Source: Gordonia soli NBRC 108243 (GTDB lineage Bacteria > Actinomycetota > Actinomycetes > Mycobacteriales > Mycobacteriaceae). From it: a DNA stretch of 64,000 bases. The notes under the pieces were generated by a model that was not told the origin of the DNA, made no database searches, and saw only the letters and a program-made list of their open reading frames with translations. Numbering within the stretch: position 1 is the first letter of the stretch; every line of letters starts with the position of its first letter. Shown here one piece after another: positions 46,281 through 54,568 of the stretch. The position numbers were made by a program, and so were the translations under genes. The stretch spans positions 1 through 64,000 of the forward strand of contig NZ_BANX01000020.1 of NCBI RefSeq assembly GCF_000334455.1, written 5' to 3'.

Positions 46281-47234
46281 TCAGTTGCTGGCGATGCGTA
46301 CCGGGTCGACCAGCATCGAGTTCATCGCGGGCCGGTCCTCGACCGCCGGATACGAACGACGGAGTTGGTGACCGCCGTCCTCCATCACGAATTGGGTCAG
46401 CGGACTTCCGGAGTCCTCGATGCCCAGTCGGTCGAGCAATGTCGCGACGATCTGTCGGGACATCACGCCGAGTTCGTGAATCGGGCGGTTGCGGTGACGG
46501 CGGACCCCGAGGTTCACCTGGCCGATGGCGTCGATGCCGTGGCGTTTCACGGTGTCGACGACCAGACCGATCTCGACTCCGTAGCCGGAGGCGAACGGGA
46601 CCGATGTCAGCAGCTCGCGCGTGCCCGCGTACTCCCCCGCGAGCGGCTGGATGACCCCGGAGAGATCGGGTCGCAGGGCCGCGACCAACGGACGGACCAC
46701 CAACTCGGTCACGCGACCGCCTCCCGACGGCTCCACACCGGAGGTGCCGGTGAACGGTCTGCGGTAGTAACCCTTGACCAGGTGCAGGTCCGGATTGCTC
46801 AGCAGCGGACCGACCAGGTTCGGGACGTACATCGGGTCGGGGTCGATGAGGTCGCTGTCGACGAACACGATGATGTCGCCGGTCGTCGCGGCGAGTGAAC
46901 GCCAGAGGACCTCACCCTTGCCGGGCCGGATGTCGACGCCGGGGAGCGCCGTCTCCCGGGTCTCGACCCGCGCACCCGCGGCGATCGCCTCGTCGATGGT
47001 GGCATCGGTCGAACCGGAATCGACCACGACGATCTCGTCGATCAGCGATCCAGACAGTGGTGCGATGCTCTCGACCACGGATCGGACGGTTGCTTCTTCG
47101 TTCAGCGCGGGGAGCACCACCGAGATGGTGCGCCCGCGCTTGGATGAGACGAGTTCGTCGATCGTCCAATCGGGACGATCCCAGGTGTTCGTCTCGAGCC
47201 AGGTCGCTGAGTCGGGCATCGACGCGATGGTCAT
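46281..47234 (-). CDS. gpgS: Glucosyl-3-phosphoglycerate synthase
   Basis: A 317-residue GT81 retaining glycosyltransferase. It has GRTISVVLPALNEEATVRSVV (LPALNEE at 41-47), VDSGSTDAT, RPGKGEVLWRSLA, the metal-binding DSD at 126-128, YYRRPF, TELVVRPLVAALRPDLSGVIQPLAGEYAGTRELLTSVPFASGYGVEIGL and VNLGVRRHRNRP. All are the GpgS signature. It transfers glucose from UDP- or NDP-glucose to 3-phosphoglycerate, the first step of methylglucose lipopolysaccharide (and of glucosylglycerate). It is next to an Ag85-type mycolyltransferase on the same strand (59-base gap), an association I do not know from mycobacteria, where gpgS lies elsewhere. Confidence 0.95.
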   Translation of the reverse strand: MTIASMPDSATWLETNTWDRPDWTIDELVSSKRGRTISVVLPALNEEATVRSVVESIAPLSGSLIDEIVVVDSGSTDATIDEAIAAGARVETRETALPGVDIRPGKGEVLWRSLAATTGDIIVFVDSDLIDPDPMYVPNLVGPLLSNPDLHLVKGYYRRPFTGTSGVEPSGGGRVTELVVRPLVAALRPDLSGVIQPLAGEYAGTRELLTSVPFASGYGVEIGLVVDTVKRHGIDAIGQVNLGVRRHRNRPIHELGVMSRQIVATLLDRLGIEDSGSPLTQFVMEDGGHQLRRSYPAVEDRPAMNSMLVDPVRIASN

Positions 47235-47293
47235 GGAGCTACCTCCGTGATCTCGATGGGCCGGCCAGACCGCTGGACGTCGACGCTGTTGGG

Positions 47294-48334
47294 TCACCCC
47301 GCGAGCACCGCCCGGAACTGCGGCCAGGCCCGGTGCAATTCGTCCTGCCAGTAGGGCCACGCATGCGTGCCGCCCTGATACAGATGGAATGTCGCAGGCA
47401 CCCCCTGCTGCGCCATCTTGCGCTGCAGGCTGCGGGTGCACTCGTTGGTCGCCTTCTCGATCACCGCTCCCACGGCGATCTGCTCGACCAGCTTGCTCCG
47501 GTTCCCCTCGATCCCGGGACCGTTGATGGTGTCGTAGCGACCGGGGTCGCCCGAACCGTTGGAGATGTAGATCGACTTACCGCGGAACTTCTCGACCTGC
47601 AGGTACGGATCGTTCGCCCGCCATTCGGGGTCGCTCGGCGGGCCCCACATGTTGACCGTGTTGCCGCCCCCGCGACCCTCCACGACCAGACGAACGGCAG
47701 CTTGCCCGGCCGGGTCGCTGGTCTGCGCGCACCCACTGAACGATCCGATGGCCTGATAGAGCTTCGGCGCACGGAGCGACAGCTGGAACACCGAAGTACC
47801 GGCCATCGAGATCCCCGCGATCGCATTGCGGCCGGTGGTCTCGAACCGACGGTTCACCACTGCCGGCAGTTCCTTGGTCAGGAACGTGGCCCACTTCTGC
47901 ACACCGAGGTGTGGATCCGGTCGGCGCCAGTCGGTGAAGTAGCTCGCCGCACCACCGATCGGCACGACGACGTTCACGTTCTCCTTGGCGAAGAACGAGC
48001 GGATGTCGGTCTGGTCGAACCAACTGCTCCCACCGTCGCCACCGGCTGCGCCGTTGAGGAGATACAGAGTGGGCGCCGACGCCCCACCGGGCGCCGGGAT
48101 CACCTTGACCGGGATCACGGTCCGCATCGACGAGGACCGCACGTTGAGATCGATCTCATGTTGTGTCACAACATGTTCGGAGACGATGCGGGCCGTCGGT
48201 GCAGCCTCTGCGCGCGCTGGTGCGAGCACGGTGGCGACAATGCCCACCACCGCCAGGAATCCCGCTCCCGTCGCCACGCGGACACCACGGCGACACCGCC
48301 GGTCGACAGCCGATCCCGGCACAGCCCAATCCAT
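47294..48334 (-). CDS. Secreted antigen-85-type mycolyltransferase (esterase fold)
   Basis: About 346 residues from the ATG at 48334 (ATG at 48349 is possible). The signal peptide has a hydrophobic core FLAVVGIVATVL and a likely cut after AEA (43-45). The mature alpha/beta fold has the Ag85 features: TLYLLNGAAGGDGGSSWF, nucleophile S176 in AGISMAGTS, and THAWPYWQDEL for the catalytic His (Ag85 has THSWEYW). Such enzymes move mycolic acids onto trehalose or arabinogalactan outside the cell. It is co-directional with gpgS and divergent from the PapA-MFS pair. The acyl specificity is not readable from sequence. Confidence 0.85.
   Translation of the reverse strand: MDWAVPGSAVDRRCRRGVRVATGAGFLAVVGIVATVLAPARAEAAPTARIVSEHVVTQHEIDLNVRSSSMRTVIPVKVIPAPGGASAPTLYLLNGAAGGDGGSSWFDQTDIRSFFAKENVNVVVPIGGAASYFTDWRRPDPHLGVQKWATFLTKELPAVVNRRFETTGRNAIAGISMAGTSVFQLSLRAPKLYQAIGSFSGCAQTSDPAGQAAVRLVVEGRGGGNTVNMWGPPSDPEWRANDPYLQVEKFRGKSIYISNGSGDPGRYDTINGPGIEGNRSKLVEQIAVGAVIEKATNECTRSLQRKMAQQGVPATFHLYQGGTHAWPYWQDELHRAWPQFRAVLAG
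48157..48175. promoter_or_regulatory. Perfect 19-base palindrome inside the mycolyltransferase gene
   Basis: CATGTTGTGTCACAACATG (9-base arms around a single T) occurs about 160 bases inside the coding sequence of the mycolyltransferase, near the end of the signal-peptide region. It resembles a dimeric regulator site. The half-site TTGTG recurs as the arms TGTTG/CAACA of the repeat at 48498-48514. Coding constraint does not demand this symmetry. Confidence 0.4.
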
Positions 48335-48429
48335 CCCACACTCCCCCATGCAGCCTGTCACCCCGGTCCCCGGATGGTCGGAGTCTGCCGTACGACGCAA
48401 CCGCTTGTCCACCGTCCCGGCCGAGACCA

Positions 48430-48449
48430 AGTTGGACTATCGTCCAACT
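48430..48449. promoter_or_regulatory. Inverted repeat 1 in the divergent control region
   Basis: AGTTGGAC (48430-48437) and GTCCAACT (48442-48449), perfect 8-base arms around TATC, lie 96 bases upstream of the mycolyltransferase ATG and 171 bases upstream of the PapA ATG. Likely operator, or part of a promoter for the minus-strand pair. Confidence 0.5.
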
Positions 48450-48497
48450 GAATCTATTCGCGAACAACGGTTTTCGATCACTAAACGGGTCCAATGA

Positions 48498-48535
48498 CTG
48501 TTGCGCCACAACAGAAGTTACCGTACGGTAGCTTC
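48498..48535. promoter_or_regulatory. Two abutting inverted repeats before the PapA-like gene
   Basis: CTGTTG (48498-48503) / CAACAG (48509-48514) around CGCCA is followed at once by the palindrome TACCGTACGGTA (48519-48530). GAAG (48514-48517) and CTTC (48532-48535) extend this to a 22-base interrupted palindrome. The second has the typical look of a TetR-family operator (ACCGTACGGT core). It lies 84-90 bases upstream of the PapA start. No TetR gene is in the module. Confidence 0.55.
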
Positions 48536-48619
48536 CGCTGCGTGAACTGCCACGCATCCACGCGGTGAATGTCGGGGGGAGGTTCCGCTCGGCGTAACAG
48601 AGCGAAACGAGGTGGATTC

Positions 48620-50044
48620 ATGGTCAGTTTCGGTCTCATCGACGAGTGGACCCCGCGCACCGGACGGCTGACGAGCTGGACCCTGTCGGACGACGCCAAG
48701 AAGGCGGGCGCACAGGCACCTGCTCATCCCGTGCCGGCCTCGCATCAGCAGGAGGAGTACCTCCGCGCAGCGCTCCGCAATCGTTCGGCAGGCTTCCGCT
48801 TCTCGCGACTGTGCTTGCAGGCGTTCGACTTTCAGGCTCCCCTCAATCATGAGGCGATGAGCACCGCGGTCACCCGGTTCCTGCGTCGGCACGACACGTT
48901 CACGTCCTGGTTCTCGGTGGAGAACGACGGGGCGATTGTGCGGCACGTCGTCGACCCCGAGATCATCGAGGTCAGCTACACCGAACACGGTGAGATGTCG
49001 ACGCCTGCTCAGATCCGCGAACACGTACAGGACGAGACCCCCGGACCGTTCGAATGGAACTGCTTCACCTTCGGCGCGATCGAGTGGGAAGGCGGGTTCA
49101 CGCTCTACAGTGCTGTAGATCACCTCGACACCGACGGCATCTCGCAGGCACTGACATGCGTCGAGTTGATGACGCTCTACATGAATGCCGCCTTCGGCCT
49201 CGACGGCGCACTGCCCGAGGTCGGCAGCTACATCGACTACTGCGGGCGTGAGCGCGGCATCTCCCGCGAGCTCACCCGGGAATCGGACGAGGTCCAGCGG
49301 TGGATCGAGCTGCTGTCGGAGCACGGCGGTCATCTCCCCCGCTTCCCGCTGCCACTCGGCAAGGAGTCCGAGGGACACACGCGTAGTGCGCACCTGTCAC
49401 AGCAGGTGTTCGACGAGGCCGCGATGCAGCGGTTCGAGGACGTCTGCAAGGCCAACGGCTCGAATGTGACCGCCGGCCTGCTCACCGTCGCCGCACTCGT
49501 GTACGCGGAATTCACCGGCGAATCGGGCTACCTCGGCATGACGCCGAAGAGCACCCGGCGCCCCGGCCCCGAGCTGAGCTCGGTCGGTTGGTTCACCAGC
49601 CTGATCCCGGTACCGGTCACCGTCGATTCCGACACATCGTTCACCTCTGCCGTCAGCGAGGCGGCCCAGAGCTACGACGCAGGCAAGAAGCTCACCGATG
49701 TCTCGCTGCACCGTGTGCTGCAACTCGCACGTCCCGAGGACGGGCTGGACATCACCCCCGGCTGGTCGGTGCCGATGGTGTCGTTCGTCGACGTCCGGCG
49801 ACTGCCGGGTGTGGACATGTTCGATGCGATCAACGGCTGCCTCTACGGCAACCGCGGGAGCAGCGAGGAGGTCTTCATGTGGATCAACCGCTTCAAGGAC
49901 GTCACCTCGCTGACCTACCTATACCCCGACACCGAGGCCGGTCACACCGCACTTCGTGAGTACACCGACAAGTTCGTGGAGATCATCACGGCTGTCGCCG
50001 AGCAGGGCGATTACGCACCGGCGGTACCCGCTCTCACCCGATGA
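48620..50044 (+). CDS. PapA-like acyltransferase (condensation-domain superfamily)
   Basis: A 474-residue protein of the polyketide-associated acyltransferase type. The catalytic HxxxD is H168...D172 in AVDHLDTDG. The usual preceding His of HHxxxDG is Asp here, as in several Pap proteins. A second lobe has LGMTPKSTRRPGPELSSVGWFTSLIPVPV and ends near a YGNRGSSEEVF segment that occupies the DFGWG-like latch position. The start ATG at 48620 follows a GAGG site. Family members acylate trehalose or phthiocerol with acyl-CoA in the cytosol. The stop overlaps the MFS start, so an acylated product is probably exported by it. Confidence 0.85.
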   Translation: MVSFGLIDEWTPRTGRLTSWTLSDDAKKAGAQAPAHPVPASHQQEEYLRAALRNRSAGFRFSRLCLQAFDFQAPLNHEAMSTAVTRFLRRHDTFTSWFSVENDGAIVRHVVDPEIIEVSYTEHGEMSTPAQIREHVQDETPGPFEWNCFTFGAIEWEGGFTLYSAVDHLDTDGISQALTCVELMTLYMNAAFGLDGALPEVGSYIDYCGRERGISRELTRESDEVQRWIELLSEHGGHLPRFPLPLGKESEGHTRSAHLSQQVFDEAAMQRFEDVCKANGSNVTAGLLTVAALVYAEFTGESGYLGMTPKSTRRPGPELSSVGWFTSLIPVPVTVDSDTSFTSAVSEAAQSYDAGKKLTDVSLHRVLQLARPEDGLDITPGWSVPMVSFVDVRRLPGVDMFDAINGCLYGNRGSSEEVFMWINRFKDVTSLTYLYPDTEAGHTALREYTDKFVEIITAVAEQGDYAPAVPALTR

Positions 50045-51753
50045 CCGCCCCCGGCCCGACGGCCGACGACGTCCGGATCCCTTCAGGGGAGCCGGACGTC
50101 CGGTCGTCGCGCGCGGTGTGGGTGGCCCTTGCGGGCTGCCTGCTGGGCGTGTTCATGCAGATGCTGGACACGACGATCGTCAACATCGCACTGCCGGATC
50201 TGACGGTCGATCTCGGTGCGTCGACGGCGGAGCAGCTCTTCGTCCTCAGCGTCTACACCCTCGCCTTCGCCTGTTCGCTGCTCACCGCGGCGACCCTCGG
50301 TGGACGGTACGGACGACGACGGATCTTCGTGCTGGCGATGGTGGCCTTCACCATCACCTCCGTGCTGTGCGGCCTCGCGCAGACCCCGGCGGAGCTGATC
50401 GTCTTCCGCGCCACCCAAGGCGTCAGCGCCGCCTTCATGTCGGCACAGACCCTCGCGCTCATCGCCGGGCTGTTCCCGAAGTCGCGTCATCCGCTCGTGT
50501 TCGGGATCTACGGTGCGATCGCCGGGCTCGCCGCGATGCTGGGACCGGTACTCGGCGGCCTGCTGGTCACCGCCGACGTGTGGGGATGGGGCTGGCGGAC
50601 GATCTTCTTCGTCAACGTGCCGCTGGCCGTCATCGCGACGGCAGCGGCGTGGCGACGACTCCCCCAGCTGCGAGATGACGATCCCGCCCGACCCGATCTG
50701 GTCGGCGTGGCGCTCTCGACATCGGGCTTGTTCCTACTTCTCTATCCACTCGCCGTCGGCCGGGAGCAGGGATGGCCGGTCCATCTGTGGGTGATGATGG
50801 CCGTGGCGGTGGTGTTGTTCGCCGCCTTCATCGTCGTCGAGCGTCGTCTGCTCGCACGGGGCGGGAGTCCTCTCCTGCGCACCGATCTGTTCGCGTCGCG
50901 GCGATTCGCCATCGGCCTGACGTTGTCGCTGCTGTTCTTCAGTGTGTTCGCGGGCTTCTTCTTCACGGTGTCGATCTCCGCGCAGTTCGGACTCGGCTAT
51001 TCGGCTCTGCGGACGGGGCTGCTCGCGCTGCCGTTCGCGCTCGGCGCAGCGGTCGGTTCGGTGGTCTCACCGATCATCGTCCAGCGTCTCGCCGCACCGC
51101 GCACGTTGTGCCTGGCAGTGCTGACCGTGTCGGTAGGGTTCACCTGGCTGGGTTTCGCCCTCGCACCGGAGACCGGGACGATGTCGATCCCCGCTGTGAT
51201 CGCGCCGCTGGTGGTCGGTGGGCTCGGTACCGGGATGTTCGTCGCACCGCTGCAGACCACCATCCTGTCGGACACCTCCGAGGAGAACATCGGTTCGGCA
51301 TCGGGATGCGTTCCGACGGTTCAGCAGATCGGCGCCTCCATCGGCCTGGCCGTGGTGACCATCTTCTTCTTCGGCCAGGTGTCGGCGGAGGCGCACGACG
51401 CCGTGCCCCGCACGAAGGTGGAACTGTCCACGGCACTGGAGAACTCGACCGTCGAACCGCTGTTCCGCACGAGCGTCGCGGATCGGTTCGCCGACTGTGC
51501 AACCGCCCAGCTGACTTCACCGCATCCCGATCGACCGGCGCCCGGATGTGAGACCTCGTCGTCAGGTCAGACAGGCATAGCAGCACGCGTCGTGGAGCAG
51601 TCCCGTGACGACCTCGCGGTCGCCGGCCGTTCGGTTGCGGCACGGACGTTCCTCGGCGGGTTCCAGCACACCTCGTGGGCGCTGGCGGGCATCGGCGTCG
51701 TGATCGCTGCGCTGGCACTGGCATTGGGCTGGAACGGTCCCCGACGCCGCTGA
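50041..51753 (+). CDS. MFS exporter coupled to the PapA-like gene (14 TM, DHA2)
   Basis: A 570-residue DHA2 major facilitator. It has GCLLGVFMQMLDTTIVNIALPDL in TM1 and the motif A loop GGRYGRRRIF (one residue short of the DRxGRR standard). The TM5 region is GPVLGGLLVTADVWGWGWRTIFFVNVPLAVI. A long outer loop before the last span (about residues 455-530) carries two Cys and many acidic residues. The start overlaps the PapA stop (ATGA at 50041). It takes the place that MmpL proteins hold next to papA genes in mycobacteria, so a glycolipid or lipopeptide-like product is the likely cargo (inference). Confidence 0.88.
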   Translation: MTAPGPTADDVRIPSGEPDVRSSRAVWVALAGCLLGVFMQMLDTTIVNIALPDLTVDLGASTAEQLFVLSVYTLAFACSLLTAATLGGRYGRRRIFVLAMVAFTITSVLCGLAQTPAELIVFRATQGVSAAFMSAQTLALIAGLFPKSRHPLVFGIYGAIAGLAAMLGPVLGGLLVTADVWGWGWRTIFFVNVPLAVIATAAAWRRLPQLRDDDPARPDLVGVALSTSGLFLLLYPLAVGREQGWPVHLWVMMAVAVVLFAAFIVVERRLLARGGSPLLRTDLFASRRFAIGLTLSLLFFSVFAGFFFTVSISAQFGLGYSALRTGLLALPFALGAAVGSVVSPIIVQRLAAPRTLCLAVLTVSVGFTWLGFALAPETGTMSIPAVIAPLVVGGLGTGMFVAPLQTTILSDTSEENIGSASGCVPTVQQIGASIGLAVVTIFFFGQVSAEAHDAVPRTKVELSTALENSTVEPLFRTSVADRFADCATAQLTSPHPDRPAPGCETSSSGQTGIAARVVEQSRDDLAVAGRSVAARTFLGGFQHTSWALAGIGVVIAALALALGWNGPRRR

Positions 51754-51757
51754 TCGG

Positions 51758-51820
51758 TCCGTCGACCGTGCGCCCCGATCCGCCGACCGTGCGCCCCGAT
51801 CCGTCGATCGTGCGCTTCTC
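51758..51820. repeat. 21-base tandem repeat after the MFS gene
   Basis: Three units begin at 51758, 51779 and 51800. The first two differ by one base (CCGTCGACCGTGCGCCCCGAT and CCGCCGACC... form); the third is diverged in its second half. Further copies of the core CGACCGTGC occur in inverted form to about 51900 (GCACGGTCGA at 51859 and 51878). A small minisatellite in the 279-base space before the tsf terminator. No convincing gene is present there. Confidence 0.6.
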
Positions 51821-51976
51821 GACGTCGGCCGTTCATGGGTCACGGTGCGACGACGCACGGTCGATCGATTCGACTGCACGGTCGACGATTTCGAGCGCAC
51901 GGTGGAAACGATCGATGGCTGACTCGGCTCGTGCGCCAGAGATCGCTTGTCCGACAACGGGTAGTGACGGACGCGA

Positions 51977-52012
51977 AACGGCCCCGCACCGCCTGCGTGG
52001 TACGGGGCCGTT
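51977..52012 (-). terminator. Terminator of the rpsB-tsf operon
   Basis: AACGGCCCCGCACC (51977-51990) pairs with GGTACGGGGCCGTT (51999-52012) with one mismatch and an 8-base loop. In the minus direction the stem is followed by TTCG, a weak T-run. It lies 20 bases after the tsf stop and is the best terminator in the window. Confidence 0.8.
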
Positions 52013-52032
52013 CGTGACTGTTCGTCGTCAGA

Positions 52033-52857
52033 TCAGGACTGACCGACCTCGAACCGAGTGAACCCGTTCACGGTCACGCCTGCCTCCTCGAGGATCGCCT
52101 TGACGGTCTTCTTGGAGTCCTGCACCGACGGCTGGTCGATGAGGACGACGTCCTTGAAGAAGCCGTTCACGCGGCCTTCGACGATCTTCGGCAGCGCCTG
52201 CTCCGGCTTGCCCTCTTCCTTCGCGGTCTGCTCGGCGATCCGACGCTCGTTCTCGACCACGTCGGCCGGCACCTCGTCGCGAGTGGTGTAGCGCGCCTTG
52301 AGTGCAGCGACCTGCATCGCGGCACCACGAGCGGCCTCGGCCGCGGCGTCGCCCTCACCCGTGTACGACACCAGCACGCCGACTGCCGGGGGCAGATCCG
52401 ACGCACGCTTGTGCAGGTAGACGGCGACCGGTCCGTCGTAGTAGGCAACCCGACGCAGCTCGAGCTTCTCGCCGATCTTGGCCGAGAGCGCCTGAACCGC
52501 CTCGTCCACGGTGCCGTCGCCGAGGGCGGCGGCCTTGAGGACGTCGAGGTCGTTGGTCTTGGCTGCGACCGCAGCGTCGACGACCTTCTCGGCCAACTCT
52601 TGGAACTCGGCGTTCTTGGCGACGAAGTCCGTCTCGGAGTTCAGCTCGACGAGGACGCCGTCGCGCGCGGCGACGAGACCCTCGGCGGTCGAACGCTCGG
52701 CACGCTTGCCGACGTCCTTGGCGCCCTTGATCCGGAGCTCCTCGACTGCCTTGTCGAAGTCACCGTCGTTGTTGGCGAGGGCGTTCTTGCAGTCCAGCAT
52801 TCCAGCGCCGGTGAGCTCACGAAGTCGCTTCACATCGGCAGCGGTGTAGTTCGCCAT
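52033..52857 (-). CDS. tsf: Elongation factor Ts
   Basis: A 274-residue nucleotide exchange factor for EF-Tu. It shows [55 protein letters not shown] and [46 protein letters not shown]. The ATG at 52857 is preceded by GGAGG. Second gene of rpsB-tsf (50-base gap). Confidence 0.98.
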   Translation of the reverse strand: MANYTAADVKRLRELTGAGMLDCKNALANNDGDFDKAVEELRIKGAKDVGKRAERSTAEGLVAARDGVLVELNSETDFVAKNAEFQELAEKVVDAAVAAKTNDLDVLKAAALGDGTVDEAVQALSAKIGEKLELRRVAYYDGPVAVYLHKRASDLPPAVGVLVSYTGEGDAAAEAARGAAMQVAALKARYTTRDEVPADVVENERRIAEQTAKEEGKPEQALPKIVEGRVNGFFKDVVLIDQPSVQDSKKTVKAILEEAGVTVNGFTRFEVGQS

Positions 52858-52907
52858 TCTCGGCGAGCCTCCTTCAGCGGGTTGTTGAGATGTCGGTGCG
52901 CGGTCGG

Positions 52908-53717
52908 CTACTGAGCCGGGTTGGCACCGGCGTCGGCGGGTGCGGTGGCCTGGGTGAGGAGCTCCTGCTCCCACTCCGCGAGCGGCTCGCCGCTGCCCGA
53001 CTCCGGCTTGGCGTCGTCACCGGACTGGCCGGCACGTGCCTGCACGCCCTCGGCGACGGCCGAGGCCACCACGCGGGTCAGCAGTGCGGCACTGCGGATG
53101 GCGTCGTCGTTACCCGGGATCGGGTAGTCGACGAGGTCCGGATCGCAATTGGTGTCGAGGATGGCGATCACCGGGATGTTCAGCTTGCGCGCCTCACCCA
53201 CAGCAATGTGCTCCTTGTTGGTGTCCACCACCCAAATGGCAGAAGGCACCTTGGCCATATCGCGGATACCGCCGAGTGTCCGCTCGAGCTTGTTCTTCTC
53301 GCGGGTCAGCATCAAGATCTCTTTCTTGGTGCGACCTTCGAAGCCACCGGTCTGCTCCATGGTCTCCAGCTCCTTCAGGCGCTGGAGGCGCTTGTGGACG
53401 GTGGAGAAGTTGGTGAGCATGCCACCCAGCCAGCGCTGGTTGACGTAGGGCATCCCGACGCGAGTCGCCTCACCGGCGATCGACTCCTGGGCCTGCTTCT
53501 TGGTGCCGACGAAGAGGATGGTGCCACCGTGGGCGACCGTCTCCTTGACGAACTCGTAGGCCTTGTCGATGTAGGTCAGCGTCTGCTGCAGGTCGATGAT
53601 GTAGATGCCGTTGCGGTCGGTGAAGATGAACCGCTTCATCTTCGGGTTCCACCGCCGGGTCTGATGCCCGAAATGAGCGCCGCTGTCCAGCAGCTGCTTC
53701 ATGGTCACGACTGCCAT
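52908..53717 (-). CDS. rpsB: 30S ribosomal protein S2
   Basis: A 269-residue S2. [83 protein letters not shown] and [28 protein letters not shown] are all typical. The C-terminal 45 residues are an acidic extension usual in actinobacteria. The start is the ATG at 53717; upstream sequence holds the leader described separately. Confidence 0.98.
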   Translation of the reverse strand: MAVVTMKQLLDSGAHFGHQTRRWNPKMKRFIFTDRNGIYIIDLQQTLTYIDKAYEFVKETVAHGGTILFVGTKKQAQESIAGEATRVGMPYVNQRWLGGMLTNFSTVHKRLQRLKELETMEQTGGFEGRTKKEILMLTREKNKLERTLGGIRDMAKVPSAIWVVDTNKEHIAVGEARKLNIPVIAILDTNCDPDLVDYPIPGNDDAIRSAALLTRVVASAVAEGVQARAGQSGDDAKPESGSGEPLAEWEQELLTQATAPADAGANPAQ

Positions 53718-53874
53718 GTCGTCACTATCCTTTGTCGCAGTTGTCACCGGCATCGGTCGACGCCGGTCCTGGCACCCGTCACCACGTGGACCCGGTCTCC
53801 CGGGACCGCCACGCGGTGGTTGTGAAGTCGTCCTCTCCGCTCGGCGGAGTCGGCCTCGTACGGGCGCGCGAAGT

Positions 53875-53897
53875 CACTTCATCGCAGGGATGAAGTG
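53875..53897 (-). promoter_or_regulatory. Hairpin in the rpsB leader
   Basis: CACTTCATC (53875-53883) and GATGAAGTG (53889-53897) form a perfect 9-base stem with a 5-base loop, just downstream of the predicted rpsB promoter. It may be part of an autoregulatory leader RNA, since S2 represses its own operon in other bacteria, or a DNA site. The leader to the ATG would be about 180 bases, unusually long. Confidence 0.45.
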
Positions 53898-53905
53898 CGT
53901 CGGCC

Positions 53906-53935
53906 AGTTTACGCCGGTCACAGGGGCAAAAACAA
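53906..53935 (-). promoter_or_regulatory. Predicted promoter of rpsB-tsf
   Basis: On the minus strand TTGTTT (53930-53935) and TAAACT (53906-53911) are 18 bases apart, an acceptable sigma-A-type promoter. It sits in the 276-base divergent space between rpsB and the M23 peptidase gene. Confidence 0.5.
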
Positions 53936-53993
53936 AATCGCCCCACACCGCGGGCGTCGGGAGCCGTCGAGCCCATCGCGGCGTCTGATCCTC

Positions 53994-54542
53994 ATGGACA
54001 TCCCCCGGCCTGTGCGGCTCGGACACTGGCTGCGCGTCGCAGCCCTCGAGATCGCGGTGACGATCGCCTTGTGTTGGGTACTGCCGGCCACGGTCGCATA
54101 TGCCGCGCCCAGCGGGTTCGTCGCGCCCCTCGCGCCGACACCTACCGTGGTGACCGCCTTCGATCTGCCCGAGAAACGCTGGCAGTCGGGCCACCGCGGG
54201 GTCGACCTCGCCGGGCTTCCCGGAGTCGTCGTGCTCGCAGCCGGAGCCGGCACCATCCGATTCGCCGGCGAGGTCGCCGGCCGCCTGCTGGTGTCCATCA
54301 GTCATCCCGACGGACTCATCACGACCTACGAGCCGGTCCGACCGACCGTTCGCGTCGGCGACCCGGTGAGCAGGGGCGACCCGATCGGGACACTCGAGGC
54401 CGGACACCCGGGGTGCCCGGCCACGGCATGTCTGCACTGGGGTGCTCGCAGAGGTGCCGGACGGTCGGCAGCGTATCTCGATCCCCTCGCCCTACTCGGG
54501 GTCGTGCGGGTGCGCCTCAAGCCGATCGGTACGGGCCTGTGA
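53994..54542 (+). CDS. Secreted M23 (LytM-type) peptidase domain protein, Rv2891-like
   Basis: A 182-residue protein from the ATG at 53994. The N-terminal signal peptide (VAALEIAVTIALCWVLPATVAYAAP) should be cut after AYA. The LytM fold shows HRGVDLAG (the HxxxD zinc motif), TYEPVRPTVRVGDPVSRGDPIGTL, and ACLHWGARR, where the usual HxH is CxH. The first His of that pair is missing, so the enzyme may be inactive or a scaffold, as in several actinobacterial members. Convergent with xerC. Confidence 0.87.
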   Translation: MDIPRPVRLGHWLRVAALEIAVTIALCWVLPATVAYAAPSGFVAPLAPTPTVVTAFDLPEKRWQSGHRGVDLAGLPGVVVLAAGAGTIRFAGEVAGRLLVSISHPDGLITTYEPVRPTVRVGDPVSRGDPIGTLEAGHPGCPATACLHWGARRGAGRSAAYLDPLALLGVVRVRLKPIGTGL

Positions 54543-54568
54543 ACGCGATATGGCGCGGGAGCATCCCC

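Noticed and set aside
51562..51957. Minus-strand ORF with RSTDRGARS-type repeats
   Set aside because: The repeats come from the minisatellite and the start lies in low-information sequence; the other end is antisense to the MFS gene. No coding support.
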